This document shows positions 1 through 9,366 of a DNA stretch of 64,000 nt, piece by piece; positions within the stretch are counted from its first letter, which is position 1; every line of letters begins with the position of its first letter. A program made the translations under genes and the position numbers. The notes beneath the pieces were generated by a model. It was not told where the DNA came from. It worked only from the letters and a program-made list of their open reading frames with translations, and ran no database searches. Source of the stretch: Aestuariivita sp. (GTDB lineage: Bacteria; Pseudomonadota; Alphaproteobacteria; Rhodobacterales; Rhodobacteraceae); the NCBI GenBank assembly GCA_026710045.1, contig JAPORU010000176.1, positions 1 through 64,000 on the forward strand, read 5' to 3'.

Positions 1-438
1 GATAGGAATCGAGCGCAAATCCGTCATCGATCGCGCAATCCCGGCGAATAATCCCATAGTCGCTAGGGTCACCAAAAAAGATGGCAGTCGGAGATAAGCG
101 ACAAGGACCCCGTTCAAGGCACCAATCGCGATTCCAGTGCCGATACCCACCAAAACACCAAAGAGAAGCGGACCCGTCTGCATAGCAACAGCAGAAGCAA
201 GAGCGGAGACAGCTACAACTGAGCCAAAACTAAGGTCAATTTCGCCCGCTGACAATGCGAATACCAAACCAATGGCCATAATTGTTGCAGGAGCCGTTTG
301 CAAAACGATATTGGTTAAGTTTCGGACCGACAAAAAACCAACATCGTGCAATGACACTGCAAAGAACAGGAATATCCCAAAAAAACCTAACAGGATCACA
401 CTGATCTGAAGATCCATGCGCTTCAGGCGGGATACCAA
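1..438 (-). CDS. Sugar ABC transporter permease, RbsC-like (partial, runs off left edge)
   Basis: This is the N-terminal part (about 146 residues) of an inner-membrane permease of the ribose/xylose type (BPD_transp_2 family), which would carry a sugar or sugar-like solute released by the adjacent binding protein. The reverse strand reads open from 438 to the window edge and shows alternating hydrophobic helices and the family signature AGEIDLSFGSVVAVSALAS, followed by a conserved GALNGVLV stretch. I place the start at a TTG at 438, because GAGGT lies 5 bases upstream at 444-448; an ATG at 417 is the alternative. It follows the binding-protein gene by 61 bases that hold a strong hairpin, so it is probably the next gene of the ROK-M20-binding protein operon. 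The ATPase must lie outside the window. Confidence 0.85.
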   Translation of the reverse strand, partial: MVSRLKRMDLQISVILLGFFGIFLFFAVSLHDVGFLSVRNLTNIVLQTAPATIMAIGLVFALSAGEIDLSFGSVVAVSALASAVAMQTGPLLFGVLVGIGTGIAIGALNGVLVAYLRLPSFLVTLATMGLFAGIARSMTDLRSIPI

Positions 439-463
439 ACCTTACCTCATGTCCAATCTGACT

Positions 464-491
464 GGGCGAGCCATCAAGCGATGACCCGCCC
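464..491 (-). promoter_or_regulatory. Hairpin between binding-protein and permease genes
   Basis: On the minus strand a 12-bp stem (two G-T wobbles) with a GCTT loop begins nine bases after the stop codon of the binding-protein gene. No T-run follows, so it looks like an mRNA-stabilising or processing stem rather than a full terminator. Such stems commonly raise binding-protein expression over the downstream permease. Confidence 0.55.
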
Positions 492-499
492 CCGCAGGA

Positions 500-1555
500 T
501 TAATTTGCAGCGGTAACAATGCTTGCGGGTGGATCACTATTGAGCGACTGTTTCCAGCCTGAAACAACATTATCAGAAGTCACCGTAATCGCAGGCGCGA
601 CAATAAAGGGTGGAACCATCTCACCGAGCAAATCAAGCACAGCCGACGCTGCCATCGCTCGGCCTAATTCATAGGCCTCATCGGCCACAATCGCGACAAC
701 ATTACCGCCTCGCACCATATCCAGAGCGATGGGCTCTGATAAGTCAAGCGTCACAATGCGGGTGGTAGTGTTGCTATTGGCCCGCAACGCCGCAAGAACT
801 CCCTCCGCTGGACCCGCCCAAGTCACATAGATTCCATCAAGATCGGGATTACGCAAGAGCATCGCATTGGCAATTTCTTCGGCACGCGCCGGATCCGCAA
901 TTCCTTGTTCTGCGACAATTTCGATATCAGGATAATTGTTCTCAATCGTCGTCTTAAATGCATTATCACGCTGATTAGTTACGTAATAATTGGCGTCATG
1001 GTAGATGTATCCAACATCGCCCTTTTCGCCGATGGCGACAGCGAGAGCATTCGCTGCCTGACTGCCCATACCAAATAAATCATCCGTTACAATCGCTGCA
1101 TAGTCATCAGGATGTTCATAATCCTGCGGTAGGTTAGACAGAAAAGTCAACGCGATACCGGCCTCTACCGCAGGCTCAAAGGCAGCTGCTGATGTCACAG
1201 GATCAAGCGGCAGTGACAAGATGATATTAGGATTCGCCGCCATTGCTGTCTCAATATCACTGCGCTGCCGTGCGGCATCGAAACCGGCGCTGGTTGTAGC
1301 GATGATTCCAATTCCAAGGCGCGCGAATTCATCGCGCGCCCCGGCGGTCACCGCATTTACAAAATCCGATTGATCATGCCACAACAACGCCGCTGAATAT
1401 CCAGCCGCCCGCACCATCGCGACCTTATCATCACTGACGACAACCATCGAAGACGGCGTCGCACTTTCACCGCCGGGCCCAATAGTCTCGGCGTTCAGTC
1501 CGCTAACAAGCATGACGAGCATTGCAGAAATCGTTAGGGCTATCTTTTGGGTCAT
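500..1555 (-). CDS. Periplasmic sugar-type ABC substrate-binding protein
   Basis: A 351-residue periplasmic binding protein of the type 1 fold (RbsB/Peripla_BP_4 class). Residues 1-22 form a signal peptide ending in LNA; the mature part has two Rossmann-like lobes typical of ribose/xylose binders, with segments such as NPNIILSLPLDP, GDVGYIYHDANYYVT, and NPDLDGIYVTWAGPAEGVLAALR. AGGAGG stands just upstream of the ATG at 1555. It is 23 bases downstream of the M20 gene and upstream of the RbsC-like permease, so it delivers the substrate to that importer. The true ligand cannot be read from sequence; the M20 hydrolase in the same operon hints at an amide-linked sugar or amino-sugar derivative. 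Confidence 0.85.
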   Translation of the reverse strand: MTQKIALTISAMLVMLVSGLNAETIGPGGESATPSSMVVVSDDKVAMVRAAGYSAALLWHDQSDFVNAVTAGARDEFARLGIGIIATTSAGFDAARQRSDIETAMAANPNIILSLPLDPVTSAAAFEPAVEAGIALTFLSNLPQDYEHPDDYAAIVTDDLFGMGSQAANALAVAIGEKGDVGYIYHDANYYVTNQRDNAFKTTIENNYPDIEIVAEQGIADPARAEEIANAMLLRNPDLDGIYVTWAGPAEGVLAALRANSNTTTRIVTLDLSEPIALDMVRGGNVVAIVADEAYELGRAMAASAVLDLLGEMVPPFIVAPAITVTSDNVVSGWKQSLNSDPPASIVTAAN

Positions 1556-1578
1556 TATTATCCTCCTATGATTGGATG

Positions 1579-2829
1579 TTAGTTCGCTAATGATTCTCCG
1601 AATGAAGCGATGAACAGTGCGAAGGCACGGGCGGATGCAAGATACTCTTCGACATTGATGCGCTCCTCATAACTATGGGCGACAGCAATATCACCCGGCG
1701 CAAAATAGACGGTTGGGCAGCCGATCTGGTCTGTAAAGAAAGGCATTTCGGACCAGTAAGGAGCGCCACGGATCTGTCCGGATTGCGGACAGATTTGCTG
1801 TACACAGTCCTGCAAAAGTCGAACTGCGGCAATATCGGGTTGGTTTTCAACAGCAGACCCTCCTTTCGGGTGATCGCGCCCGGCCGGATACTCAACAACG
1901 ACATCAATTCCGTCTGCTAACGCATCCAAACCAAGAGACCGCTCCAATGCCGTCACCGCTTCGTCCAGCGCCTCGCCCGGGCGAAGTGTTCGGATCAGCG
2001 AAAATCGGCATTGCGCAGGAACAGCGATGAATCCACCCCCCTCGATATGCGTAACCAAAATGGATGAAATGCCCACAAGATCGTGACGAGGCCCCGCGTG
2101 CAGCTCGTCTGCATGATTCCAGATATTTGCCAGCAGCCTATGCGTTGCTTTCAACGCGTCAATTCCCAGTGCCGGTGTGCCGAAATAAGCGGTTTTACCG
2201 GTCACGGTTATTTCAGCAATGAAGAAACCGATCTGCGCAGTAAAAATATCCAGTTTTGTTGGCTCTACGTAGATTGCAAAGCCAGGGCGCGGAATGTCAC
2301 CCGATTCGATACGCTGCACCAGATTCTTGGCGCCAGCACTGATGCCACAGCCGGGCTCGCCGCTTTCTTCATCTCCAATAAAAGCAAACGTCAGCCCGCC
2401 AACAGGGTTGATATTAAGCTTTCTCAACAACCGGTACCCGGCAATTGCCGCGCAGATACCACCTTTCAAATCACATGCACCACGTGCCCAAACATATCCA
2501 TCTTTCTCCACGGCAGCGAATGGATCACGGCGTGGATCATCTTGCCAATGATCTTCCCAGCCCCGCACATGCACCGTATCGGTATGACCCAAGATCATCA
2601 ATTGCGTCTGATCGCCAGGGGCCACAGCCCAGACATTTTCGCGCTCTCCAGAGAATGCGCCGCAACCGGCCTTTAACCCAAGATCAACAAGTTGCCGCTG
2701 TAAGAATCGCGCAAATGGCGTTTCATTGCCGGTCATACTCGGAATGGCCAATGCAGAGCGTAACAAATCGAGATCCGCCTCCGCGTCCTGGGCCCGCCGT
2801 AAACTGTCAGAGAGGGTGCCTGCAATCAT
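1579..2829 (-). CDS. M20 family metallohydrolase (ArgE/DapE/aminoacylase-like)
   Basis: A 416-residue cytoplasmic zinc amidohydrolase of the M20 family, which removes acyl or peptide groups from amino-acid-like substrates. Metal-binding motifs are clear: LGHTDTV with H82 and D84, the bridging D120 in GACDLKGG, and the catalytic pair at E154/E155 in GDEESGEPG. The dimerisation lid lies roughly at residues 200-310. The ATG at 2829 overlaps the ROK regulator stop by four bases (ATGA), so translation is coupled. Position between a ROK regulator and a sugar-type importer suggests it processes the imported compound. ArgE, DapE or acetylornithine specificity cannot be told apart from the sequence alone. 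Confidence 0.85.
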   Translation of the reverse strand: MIAGTLSDSLRRAQDAEADLDLLRSALAIPSMTGNETPFARFLQRQLVDLGLKAGCGAFSGERENVWAVAPGDQTQLMILGHTDTVHVRGWEDHWQDDPRRDPFAAVEKDGYVWARGACDLKGGICAAIAGYRLLRKLNINPVGGLTFAFIGDEESGEPGCGISAGAKNLVQRIESGDIPRPGFAIYVEPTKLDIFTAQIGFFIAEITVTGKTAYFGTPALGIDALKATHRLLANIWNHADELHAGPRHDLVGISSILVTHIEGGGFIAVPAQCRFSLIRTLRPGEALDEAVTALERSLGLDALADGIDVVVEYPAGRDHPKGGSAVENQPDIAAVRLLQDCVQQICPQSGQIRGAPYWSEMPFFTDQIGCPTVYFAPGDIAVAHSYEERINVEEYLASARAFALFIASFGESLAN

Positions 2830-4106
2830 GATATGACTGCCTTAAACGACTCAAGTGCTGGCGGTGGCACATAGATTTCAGCACCTTTCTGCCCTTCGGC
2901 AAAGAGCGAGATATGCAGATGGGACAAAGCAATGGACGCTCCACCAGCAAGCGCCGCATTAGCTCCGAGCTGCGATGGAAAAATTGTGATATCGCGCGGA
3001 TAACAGGCGGCAACGTACCGTTGAATACGCTTCATCAATTCAGTTTCAGCGCCGATTGAGCCACCCACAACAATCAATGATGGGTCAAGAATCGCGGCAA
3101 TTGCTGCTGCGGCTCGGGCTATTTGGTAAGCGATATTGTCAAGTACGTGTTTCGCCGCGGAATCACCTGTAGTAGCCAACTTAAAAATAGCCGGCACATT
3201 CCGAATCTCCCCCGTCAGTTCCCGATACCCGCCGATAATCGCGCCGGTTGCGGTAACGCGTTCCAGCGCACCAATCTTTTGGCTGTGCTCATCACGAGGA
3301 TCCGCACCAAAAGGCAAGAAACCAATTTCTCCAGCCGCCCCTGATACGCCGCGCAGCAACTCGCCACCGACAACAATACCCGCACCGATCCCAGTTCCCA
3401 CAGAAATAAAGACCAAATCGTCCTGATCACTGCGATTATCCATCCAATGTTCACCAAGAGCCGCGAGATTAACATCGTTCTCGACAAGAACCTCAATGCC
3501 CAGTTGCTCATTCAATACTCCGGCGAAATTGACTTGGTCTAAGCCTTCAATATTAGGCGCCATATAAATTGCACCGCTCTTGCCATCCGGTACGCCCGGA
3601 ACACCGACGACCGCAATGCGTAACGCATCACACGGTTCACTGGAATCCGCTGTTGCTCGCACCATACGAGCAACCTGGTCGACGACATAATAACCGCCCC
3701 TCTGGTCAGTCGGCTCAACGCTCTCGGCGAGAACAGCCCCTGTAAGATCACAGACAGCAACCCGTACTTTGGTCCCGCCGAGATCAACACTAGCAATAAT
3801 TGCCGCATCAGGCGCGATCTCATAAACAACAGCCCGTCGTCCCACATGACCCGCTGTCTGCCCAACAATGCGCACCCATCCGTCGGCTTCGAGATTTCCA
3901 ACAATCTCCGATATGGTCTGTTTCGATAGCCCGGTCAGCTTTGAAACACTAGCACGAGAAATTGGCCCATAACGCACAATCGCTTCAACAACCGCACTCT
4001 GAGACATTCGCCGGGAAATTTTCGATTGAGTTGACACGCCGCCCACATTTATTCGTTCACTTACCGAACTTATAAAATTATTCCAAGTACCGTCAAGTCC
4101 GTTCAT
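2826..4106 (-). CDS. ROK family transcriptional regulator (NagC/XylR type)
   Basis: A 426-residue regulator with an N-terminal winged helix-turn-helix (about residues 36-85, with ISRASVSKLTGLSKQTISEI) and a C-terminal ROK sugar-kinase fold starting near residue 100 (SVDLGGTKVRVAVCD). It probably represses its own operon (M20 hydrolase, binding protein, permease) and is released by a sugar ligand. The usual ROK zinc motif CxCGxxGC is absent: after GAAGEIGFLPFG the protein runs on without those cysteines, so it may be a pure sensor or use an altered metal site. It is the first gene of the operon and overlaps the next by four bases. A palindrome at 4182-4192 upstream could be its operator. Confidence 0.85.
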   Translation of the reverse strand: MNGLDGTWNNFISSVSERINVGGVSTQSKISRRMSQSAVVEAIVRYGPISRASVSKLTGLSKQTISEIVGNLEADGWVRIVGQTAGHVGRRAVVYEIAPDAAIIASVDLGGTKVRVAVCDLTGAVLAESVEPTDQRGGYYVVDQVARMVRATADSSEPCDALRIAVVGVPGVPDGKSGAIYMAPNIEGLDQVNFAGVLNEQLGIEVLVENDVNLAALGEHWMDNRSDQDDLVFISVGTGIGAGIVVGGELLRGVSGAAGEIGFLPFGADPRDEHSQKIGALERVTATGAIIGGYRELTGEIRNVPAIFKLATTGDSAAKHVLDNIAYQIARAAAAIAAILDPSLIVVGGSIGAETELMKRIQRYVAACYPRDITIFPSQLGANAALAGGASIALSHLHISLFAEGQKGAEIYVPPPALESFKAVIS

Positions 4107-4440
4107 TCAGTCTGTTTGACATGCAAGGGTACGGCATCAACATCACCCCATTTCCTCTTCGCTGCGCGTGCATTTCTCTTGATACGCCGTATACATATCC
4201 TTTAGATTGAGGTCAGAAGAGTATCACTATCCGATACCGTTCGTTGGGCAATTTGTAGCAGCTGGGATTAGCAACGCGTTTGCTTCGCGGGCTGTAGAGT
4301 TAACATTTCGATTCCGAAGCCGTGTCGCCCTCGAACAGATCACGTGTATCCACAAAATCAACGGAATCCTAAAGTTATGGCACGTATGTTATTAAACCCA
4401 CGACCCATAGATGAGCCTGTCGATTTCACAATTTACCGGC
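4107..4440. other. Intergenic region between the ROK operon and clpB
   Basis: No convincing gene. It holds the upstream region of the ROK operon and the trailing end of clpB. A short palindrome ATACGCCGTAT at 4182-4192, about 75 bases before the ROK start codon, is the only regulatory-looking element I see. No clear terminator follows clpB. Confidence 0.5.
4182..4192. promoter_or_regulatory. Possible ROK operator palindrome
   Basis: ATACG-C-CGTAT is a perfect 11-base palindrome around a central base, placed upstream of the ROK regulator gene. Autoregulation is common in the family, but a palindrome this short may occur by chance. Confidence 0.25.
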
Positions 4441-7059
4441 TCAATGCAAAACAGCATCAAGGGGTCGAGATATCTTTGCTCCAACCAAACAATTGGCAAC
4501 AATCAGTCCATCTTTGCCCACCTGAACCGGAACTGTATCACCATCCGAAATCTCACCCGAAAGCAACAATCGGGCTAAAGGATCTTTCAGGGATCGTTGA
4601 ATAACGCGTTTCAATGGACGGGCTCCGAAAACTGGATCATACCCCTCATCCGCCAACCACCGGATCGCTTCCACATCAACATCCAAGCCAATCTTTCGCT
4701 CAGTCAACCGCCCTTTAAGGTGCTTAAGCTGAATCTCGACGATATCCTCCATGTTCTCGCGAACCAACCGATCAAATATAATAGTTTCATCAAGGCGATT
4801 TAAAAACTCGGGACGAAAATGTGCCCGAACGGCCTCCATAACCTCACGACGTGCCGCCTCAGAATTGGCACTCTCGGGCAATTCACTCAAAGCCTGACTG
4901 CCAAGATTGGACGTCAGAACGATCAATGTCTGCTTGAAATCCACCTTGCGACCCTGACTATCGGTCAAGTGACCATCATCCAACACCTGCAAAAGTATGT
5001 CAAAGACATCGGAATGCGCCTTTTCAACTTCATCAAAGAGCACAACTTGATACGGGCGCCGTCGAACCGCTTCCGTCAAGACACCGCCTTCATCATAGCC
5101 GACATACCCCGGAGGCGCACCAATCAGTCGAGAGACCGAATGTTTCTCCATGAACTCGGACATATCAATGCGAACCATCGCGGCTTCATCATCAAAAAGA
5201 AACTCGGCAACCGCTTTTGTAAGTTCCGTTTTTCCAACCCCTGTGGGACCAAGAAATAAGAAGGATCCCAAAGGACGATTTTCGTCATTCAAGCCAGACC
5301 GGGCTCGGCGCACCGCATCCGACACCGCGGCAATAGCAGCATTCTGACCAATCACCCGTTTATGTAACGTCTTTTCCATACCCAACAGTTTCTCACGCTC
5401 GCCTTCAAGCATCTTGGATGTCGGAATACCGGTCCAACGCTCAACCACGGCCGCAACCTGCTCCGGCAAAACCGCATCGCCAACCATCATTTTCTGACCA
5501 TCACCCTCTTCAGCGTCAGCCAACTGTTTTTCGAGTGGGGGAATTATACCATAACTCAATTCCCCCGCACGTGCCAGGTCCCCCTCACGCTTCGCAATTT
5601 CTAGTTCCGCCTTGAAACGATCGATCTTTTCCTTCATATCGCGCGCAGAGGCAAGTTTTTGTCGCTCAAGCTGCCACTTTGCTGTTAACTCCGAGGCTGC
5701 TTCCTGCAAATCCGATAATTCCCTTTTCAAGGCTTCCAGTCGATCTTTATTGACATGATCATTCTCAAGCTTCAGAGCTTCCTCTTCAATTTGTAATTGA
5801 AGAATTTTCCGATCCAACTGGTCAATTTTTTCAGGTTTTGAATCAACCTCCATTCTGAGTCTACTGGTCGCTTCATCAATAAGATCAATTGCTTTGTCTG
5901 GCAAAAATCGATCGGTAATGTAGCGATGAGAGAGTTCGGCGGCCTTAACCAGGGCTGCATCAGAAATTCTTACGCCATGGTGAAGTTCATATTTTTCCTT
6001 GATTCCCCGAAGAATAGAAACTGTATCCTCTACTGTCGGCTCAAGAACCATAACCGGTTGGAATCTTCGGGCCAAAGCAGCATCTTTCTCGATGTACTTT
6101 TGATATTCATTGAGCGTTGTAGCTCCAACACAATGCAACTCTCCCCGCGCAAGGGCCGGCTTAATCAGATTCGCGGCATCCATTGAACCTTCAGTTTTTC
6201 CAGCTCCAACAATCGTATGCAATTCATCAATAAAAAGTACAATTTCACCAGCAGCACCAATCACCTCATCCAAAACAGCCTTCAGCCGCTCCTCAAATTC
6301 CCCTCGATATTTGGTCCCGGCGATGAGAGCTCCCATATCGAGCGAAAGTAACCTCTTTCCAATCAACGACTCCGGCACATCACCATTGACGATCCTCAAC
6401 GCCAGACCTTCAGCAATAGCCGTTTTCCCGACACCCGGTTCACCAATCAAAACTGGATTGTTTTTTGTCCGGCGACTTAATACCTGCATCGATCTCCGAA
6501 TTTCCTCATCACGACCAATGATTGGATCAATTCGTCCCTTTCGAGCATCATCCGTGAGATCCTTTGAGTACTTTTCAAGAGCTTCAAAATTATCCTCAGC
6601 GCTTGCGCTATTCGCCGTCCGCCCGTTCCGCATCACATCAATAACCTCGTTAAGACGCTTCGCTGTGAAATTTCCTGTGGCAAGGATATCGCGTGCCTTG
6701 GTCTTTGCGATACACAAAGCTAAGAGCAGACGTTCAACGGTTACATAACTGTCCCCGGCTTTACGGGCTATTTCTTGCGCTTTATCCAGCACCAAAATCG
6801 TCGGCCCATCCAAATAGGCGTTCCCATCGCCCCCGGTCACAACTGGCACTTTTGATAAGGTCTCATCCACAGCGGCCTGAACACGCTGTGGATCGCCTCC
6901 CGCACGTTCGATCAAAGTGCATGCTAAACCCTGCTCATCGTCAAGCAAGGCCTTCAAGAGATGCTCCGGGCTAATTCGTTGATGACTTTCCCGAATCGCG
7001 ATTGTACGGGCCGCCTCAAAGAAACCACGCGCACGATCAGTAAATTGCTTTAGATCCAT
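4441..7059 (-). CDS. clpB: ATP-dependent disaggregase ClpB
   Basis: An 872-residue Hsp100 AAA+ disaggregase that works with DnaK to pull apart aggregated proteins in the cytoplasm. It has the N-terminal Clp repeat domain (residues 1-150), the first AAA+ module with Walker [10 protein letters not shown] near residues 206-214, the coiled-coil middle domain (roughly 390-510), and the second AAA+ module with GPTGVGKTE near residue 600 and the sensor region [10 protein letters not shown] near the end. I chose the ATG at 7059 ([12 protein letters not shown]), which matches the family start and has AGGAG upstream; an in-frame extension to 7113 is not typical. Length is normal for ClpB. A heat-shock-like promoter may lie at 7135-7162. 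The gene is divergent from pyrF. Confidence 0.97.
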   Translation of the reverse strand: MDLKQFTDRARGFFEAARTIAIRESHQRISPEHLLKALLDDEQGLACTLIERAGGDPQRVQAAVDETLSKVPVVTGGDGNAYLDGPTILVLDKAQEIARKAGDSYVTVERLLLALCIAKTKARDILATGNFTAKRLNEVIDVMRNGRTANSASAEDNFEALEKYSKDLTDDARKGRIDPIIGRDEEIRRSMQVLSRRTKNNPVLIGEPGVGKTAIAEGLALRIVNGDVPESLIGKRLLSLDMGALIAGTKYRGEFEERLKAVLDEVIGAAGEIVLFIDELHTIVGAGKTEGSMDAANLIKPALARGELHCVGATTLNEYQKYIEKDAALARRFQPVMVLEPTVEDTVSILRGIKEKYELHHGVRISDAALVKAAELSHRYITDRFLPDKAIDLIDEATSRLRMEVDSKPEKIDQLDRKILQLQIEEEALKLENDHVNKDRLEALKRELSDLQEAASELTAKWQLERQKLASARDMKEKIDRFKAELEIAKREGDLARAGELSYGIIPPLEKQLADAEEGDGQKMMVGDAVLPEQVAAVVERWTGIPTSKMLEGEREKLLGMEKTLHKRVIGQNAAIAAVSDAVRRARSGLNDENRPLGSFLFLGPTGVGKTELTKAVAEFLFDDEAAMVRIDMSEFMEKHSVSRLIGAPPGYVGYDEGGVLTEAVRRRPYQVVLFDEVEKAHSDVFDILLQVLDDGHLTDSQGRKVDFKQTLIVLTSNLGSQALSELPESANSEAARREVMEAVRAHFRPEFLNRLDETIIFDRLVRENMEDIVEIQLKHLKGRLTERKIGLDVDVEAIRWLADEGYDPVFGARPLKRVIQRSLKDPLARLLLSGEISDGDTVPVQVGKDGLIVANCLVGAKISRPLDAVLH

Positions 7060-7134
7060 TGTCTTTCTCCTAATATGGCACCAATAGTTCACTGTGCCCG
7101 CTTGGCAGCACACAGCTGTTTTGGCCTACCCTCG

Positions 7135-7162
7135 ATTTGGTAACTTGATCATGTAATTCAAG
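7135..7162 (-). promoter_or_regulatory. Possible heat-shock (sigma-32) promoter of clpB
   Basis: On the minus strand CTTGAA (7157-7162) is followed after 16 bases by CCAAAT (7135-7140), about 75 bases before the clpB start. The first box matches the sigma-32 -35 element and the second only loosely resembles its C-rich -10, so this is a tentative call. Confidence 0.35.
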
Positions 7163-7183
7163 GTTCACTCTGTATGTTCGTGG

Positions 7184-7227
7184 GTGGACTCAACTCAGAA
7201 TCTACAGTGTAATGTCATCAGACATTA
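7184..7227 (+). promoter_or_regulatory. Possible pyrF promoter and leader hairpin
   Basis: TGGACT and TGTAAT stand 17 bases apart (about 7184-7212) and fit a weak sigma-70 promoter. Directly overlapping its end is a perfect 7-bp hairpin TAATGTC-ATCA-GACATTA at 7210-7227. The hairpin is about 20 bases before the pyrF start and might influence translation. Confidence 0.3.
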
Positions 7228-7248
7228 ATCTTGAGAATTTTCAGAACA

Positions 7249-7941
7249 ATGGACGACCGATTGATTGTAGCTCTTGATGTTCCCGATACCATACAGGGAT
7301 TACAACTGGTTAAGGCACTGGGTCCAACAGTCCACTTCTACAAGATCGGGCTTGGCCTGCTAACAACCGGTGGACTTGGATTGGCACAGGAGTTAAAACA
7401 CGATCATGGGAAAAAAATTTTCCTTGATCTAAAGCTCTTCGATATTTCAACGACCATAGAAACAGCTGTACACCGGCTTGCGACATTCAACTTGGACTTC
7501 TTGACTGTCCATGGCGATCCACATGTTGTGAAGGCGGCGAAACAAGGGGCCTCTGGTACACACCTAAAAATACTGGCGGTCACATTTTTAACATCACTTG
7601 ATCGTCCAGATCTTGACGATGGCTTAATTCAAGAAGGTGCGGTTTCACATCTGGCTCTAGAAAGAGCGATACGCGCCTTTGAGTCAGGCGCCGATGGTGT
7701 AATCGCATCACCTCACGATATCAGGTTGATTCGCAATCACCCAAAATCGACGCATAAGTTGATCGTTACGCCTGGTATCCGTCCCGCCGGTCACGATCAA
7801 AATGATCAGAAGCGCATTGCGACCCCCCGTAAGGCAATCAAGAGTGGCGCCGATCATATCGTCGTTGGTCGACCAATCTGGCAGTCCTCCAATCCATCAG
7901 CCCAGGCAAGGAACATCTTAAGAGAATTCTCCGATCTTTAG
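7249..7941 (+). CDS. pyrF: Orotidine 5'-phosphate decarboxylase
   Basis: A 230-residue cytoplasmic enzyme that converts OMP to UMP, the last step of de novo pyrimidine synthesis. The catalytic DxKxxD array is visible as FLDLKLFDI with D60, K62 and D65, and the phosphate-binding end reads VTPGIRPAG and ADHIVVGRPIW. Length and motif spacing fit the group 1 bacterial enzyme. I use the ATG at 7249 (MDDRLIVALDVPD), which matches family N-termini; a TTG at 7231 would add six residues with no better ribosome site. It is a single-gene unit divergent from clpB, with dinB following 161 bases later. Confidence 0.95.
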   Translation: MDDRLIVALDVPDTIQGLQLVKALGPTVHFYKIGLGLLTTGGLGLAQELKHDHGKKIFLDLKLFDISTTIETAVHRLATFNLDFLTVHGDPHVVKAAKQGASGTHLKILAVTFLTSLDRPDLDDGLIQEGAVSHLALERAIRAFESGADGVIASPHDIRLIRNHPKSTHKLIVTPGIRPAGHDQNDQKRIATPRKAIKSGADHIVVGRPIWQSSNPSAQARNILREFSDL

Positions 7942-8102
7942 AATCGGCATAAGATCATCATACACAGTTTCCAGACAACATGATACCGATGCTGTCATTT
8001 TCTTCTACTAACCAATGTGAATGCGACCATACATTATTCAGCCATTGCGACACGATCCACCTTCGGTTAGCAAGACAAGGAAAGCTCTAATGGTCGAAGG
8101 TT

Positions 8103-9356
8103 ATGACTGCTCTTTGCCGTGATTGCTTGTCCACCTACGAAGCAGGTCGCCGTTGCCCGCATTGTGCAAGCTTACGCACAATCGAGCATCCAGAATTATT
8201 CGATCTGACAATCGCTCATATGGACTGTGATGCTTTCTACGCTGCAGTCGAAAAACGCGACAATCCATCCCTCGCTGACAAACCCGTCATTATTGGCGGT
8301 GGTAAACGCGGTGTCGTTTCAACCGCATGCTACATCGCCCGCGTTAACGGTGTTCGCTCGGCTATGCCCATGTATAAGGCACTCAAGCTCTGCCCAAATG
8401 CAGTCGTCATCAAACCACGCATGCAAGCCTACATTGATGCATCCCGCGCAATTCGCAGTTTCATGCAAGAACTGACTCCTGTAGTTCAACCGCTATCACT
8501 CGATGAAGCCTTTCTGGATATGAGCGGAACCCAACGCTTACACGGAGCGCCGCCCGCCGTCATGTTGGCGAAGCTTGTCAAGCGCATACAAATCGAACTT
8601 GAGCTCTCCGGATCCATCGGTCTCAGCTACAACAAATTTCTGGCAAAAGTGGCATCTGATTTTGATAAGCCCCATGGCTTCTTTGTCATTGGCCAAGCTG
8701 AAACAACCAAATTCCTTCACGATAAACCTGTGCACCTCATTTGGGGTGTCGGATCAGCAACCCAAAGATCTCTGAACAAGGCTGGCATTCGAACGTTCTC
8801 GGACCTATCACGCTGGGATCAACAAGACCTCATCGCCCGATTTGGTCATATTGGTGACCGATTATGGCATCTGGCCCGGGGCCAAGACTCCCGCCGTGTC
8901 TCGTCAAATGATCCGATCAAGTCGATCTCGCATGAAACAACATTTAATCATGATATAACGGATATCGCAGTCCTCGACGGGCATCTCTGGCGTTTGGCTC
9001 AAAAGGTATCGGATCGCGCAAAATCCAAGCAGCTGGCCGGCCACGTCATCACCCTCAAATTGAAACGATCCAACCATTCAACGATAACCCGCCGAATCAC
9101 AATCCAACACGCCACACAGATGACGGACACAATATATCAAAATGCCCGTATCCTGCTTGACCAGTTCAAGACGAATGAACCCTTCCGACTTATTGGGTGT
9201 GGTCTTTCTCATCTCTGCCTAGACGATCAAGCCGACGTCACCGAAGATCTCTTTGACCCACATACCAAGCAACGCCAGAAAACCGAACGGGCGACCGACG
9301 TGATCCGAAAGAAATTTGGTTCACACGCCATTACAAAGGGACGCACCTTGCGATAA
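8103..9356 (+). CDS. dinB: DNA polymerase IV (Y family, DinB)
   Basis: A 417-residue translesion DNA polymerase. The Y-family palm carries D41 in HMDCDAFYAAVE and the LDEAF motif with D134 and E135; finger, thumb and little-finger domains follow to the C-terminus. Upstream of the polymerase is a short cysteine-rich extension with C5, C8, C18 and C21 in two CxxC pairs, a likely zinc ribbon known from many alphaproteobacterial DinB proteins. No obvious alphaproteobacterial SOS box (GTTC repeats) was seen in the 161-base upstream gap. It converges on the next gene, ending 10 bases before that gene's stop. Confidence 0.93.
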   Translation: MTALCRDCLSTYEAGRRCPHCASLRTIEHPELFDLTIAHMDCDAFYAAVEKRDNPSLADKPVIIGGGKRGVVSTACYIARVNGVRSAMPMYKALKLCPNAVVIKPRMQAYIDASRAIRSFMQELTPVVQPLSLDEAFLDMSGTQRLHGAPPAVMLAKLVKRIQIELELSGSIGLSYNKFLAKVASDFDKPHGFFVIGQAETTKFLHDKPVHLIWGVGSATQRSLNKAGIRTFSDLSRWDQQDLIARFGHIGDRLWHLARGQDSRRVSSNDPIKSISHETTFNHDITDIAVLDGHLWRLAQKVSDRAKSKQLAGHVITLKLKRSNHSTITRRITIQHATQMTDTIYQNARILLDQFKTNEPFRLIGCGLSHLCLDDQADVTEDLFDPHTKQRQKTERATDVIRKKFGSHAITKGRTLR

Positions 9357-9366
9357 ATTCGGAGGT

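Noticed and set aside
5772..5960. Many open frames inside clpB, rpoD, recQ-uvrD, pyc and sox genes on the opposite strand or in other frames
   Set aside because: They overlap strongly supported genes over their full length, have no ribosome sites or family features, and arise from coding bias.
7942..8102. SOS box before dinB
   Set aside because: No GTTC-N7-GTTC or related LexA site of the alphaproteobacterial kind is visible.
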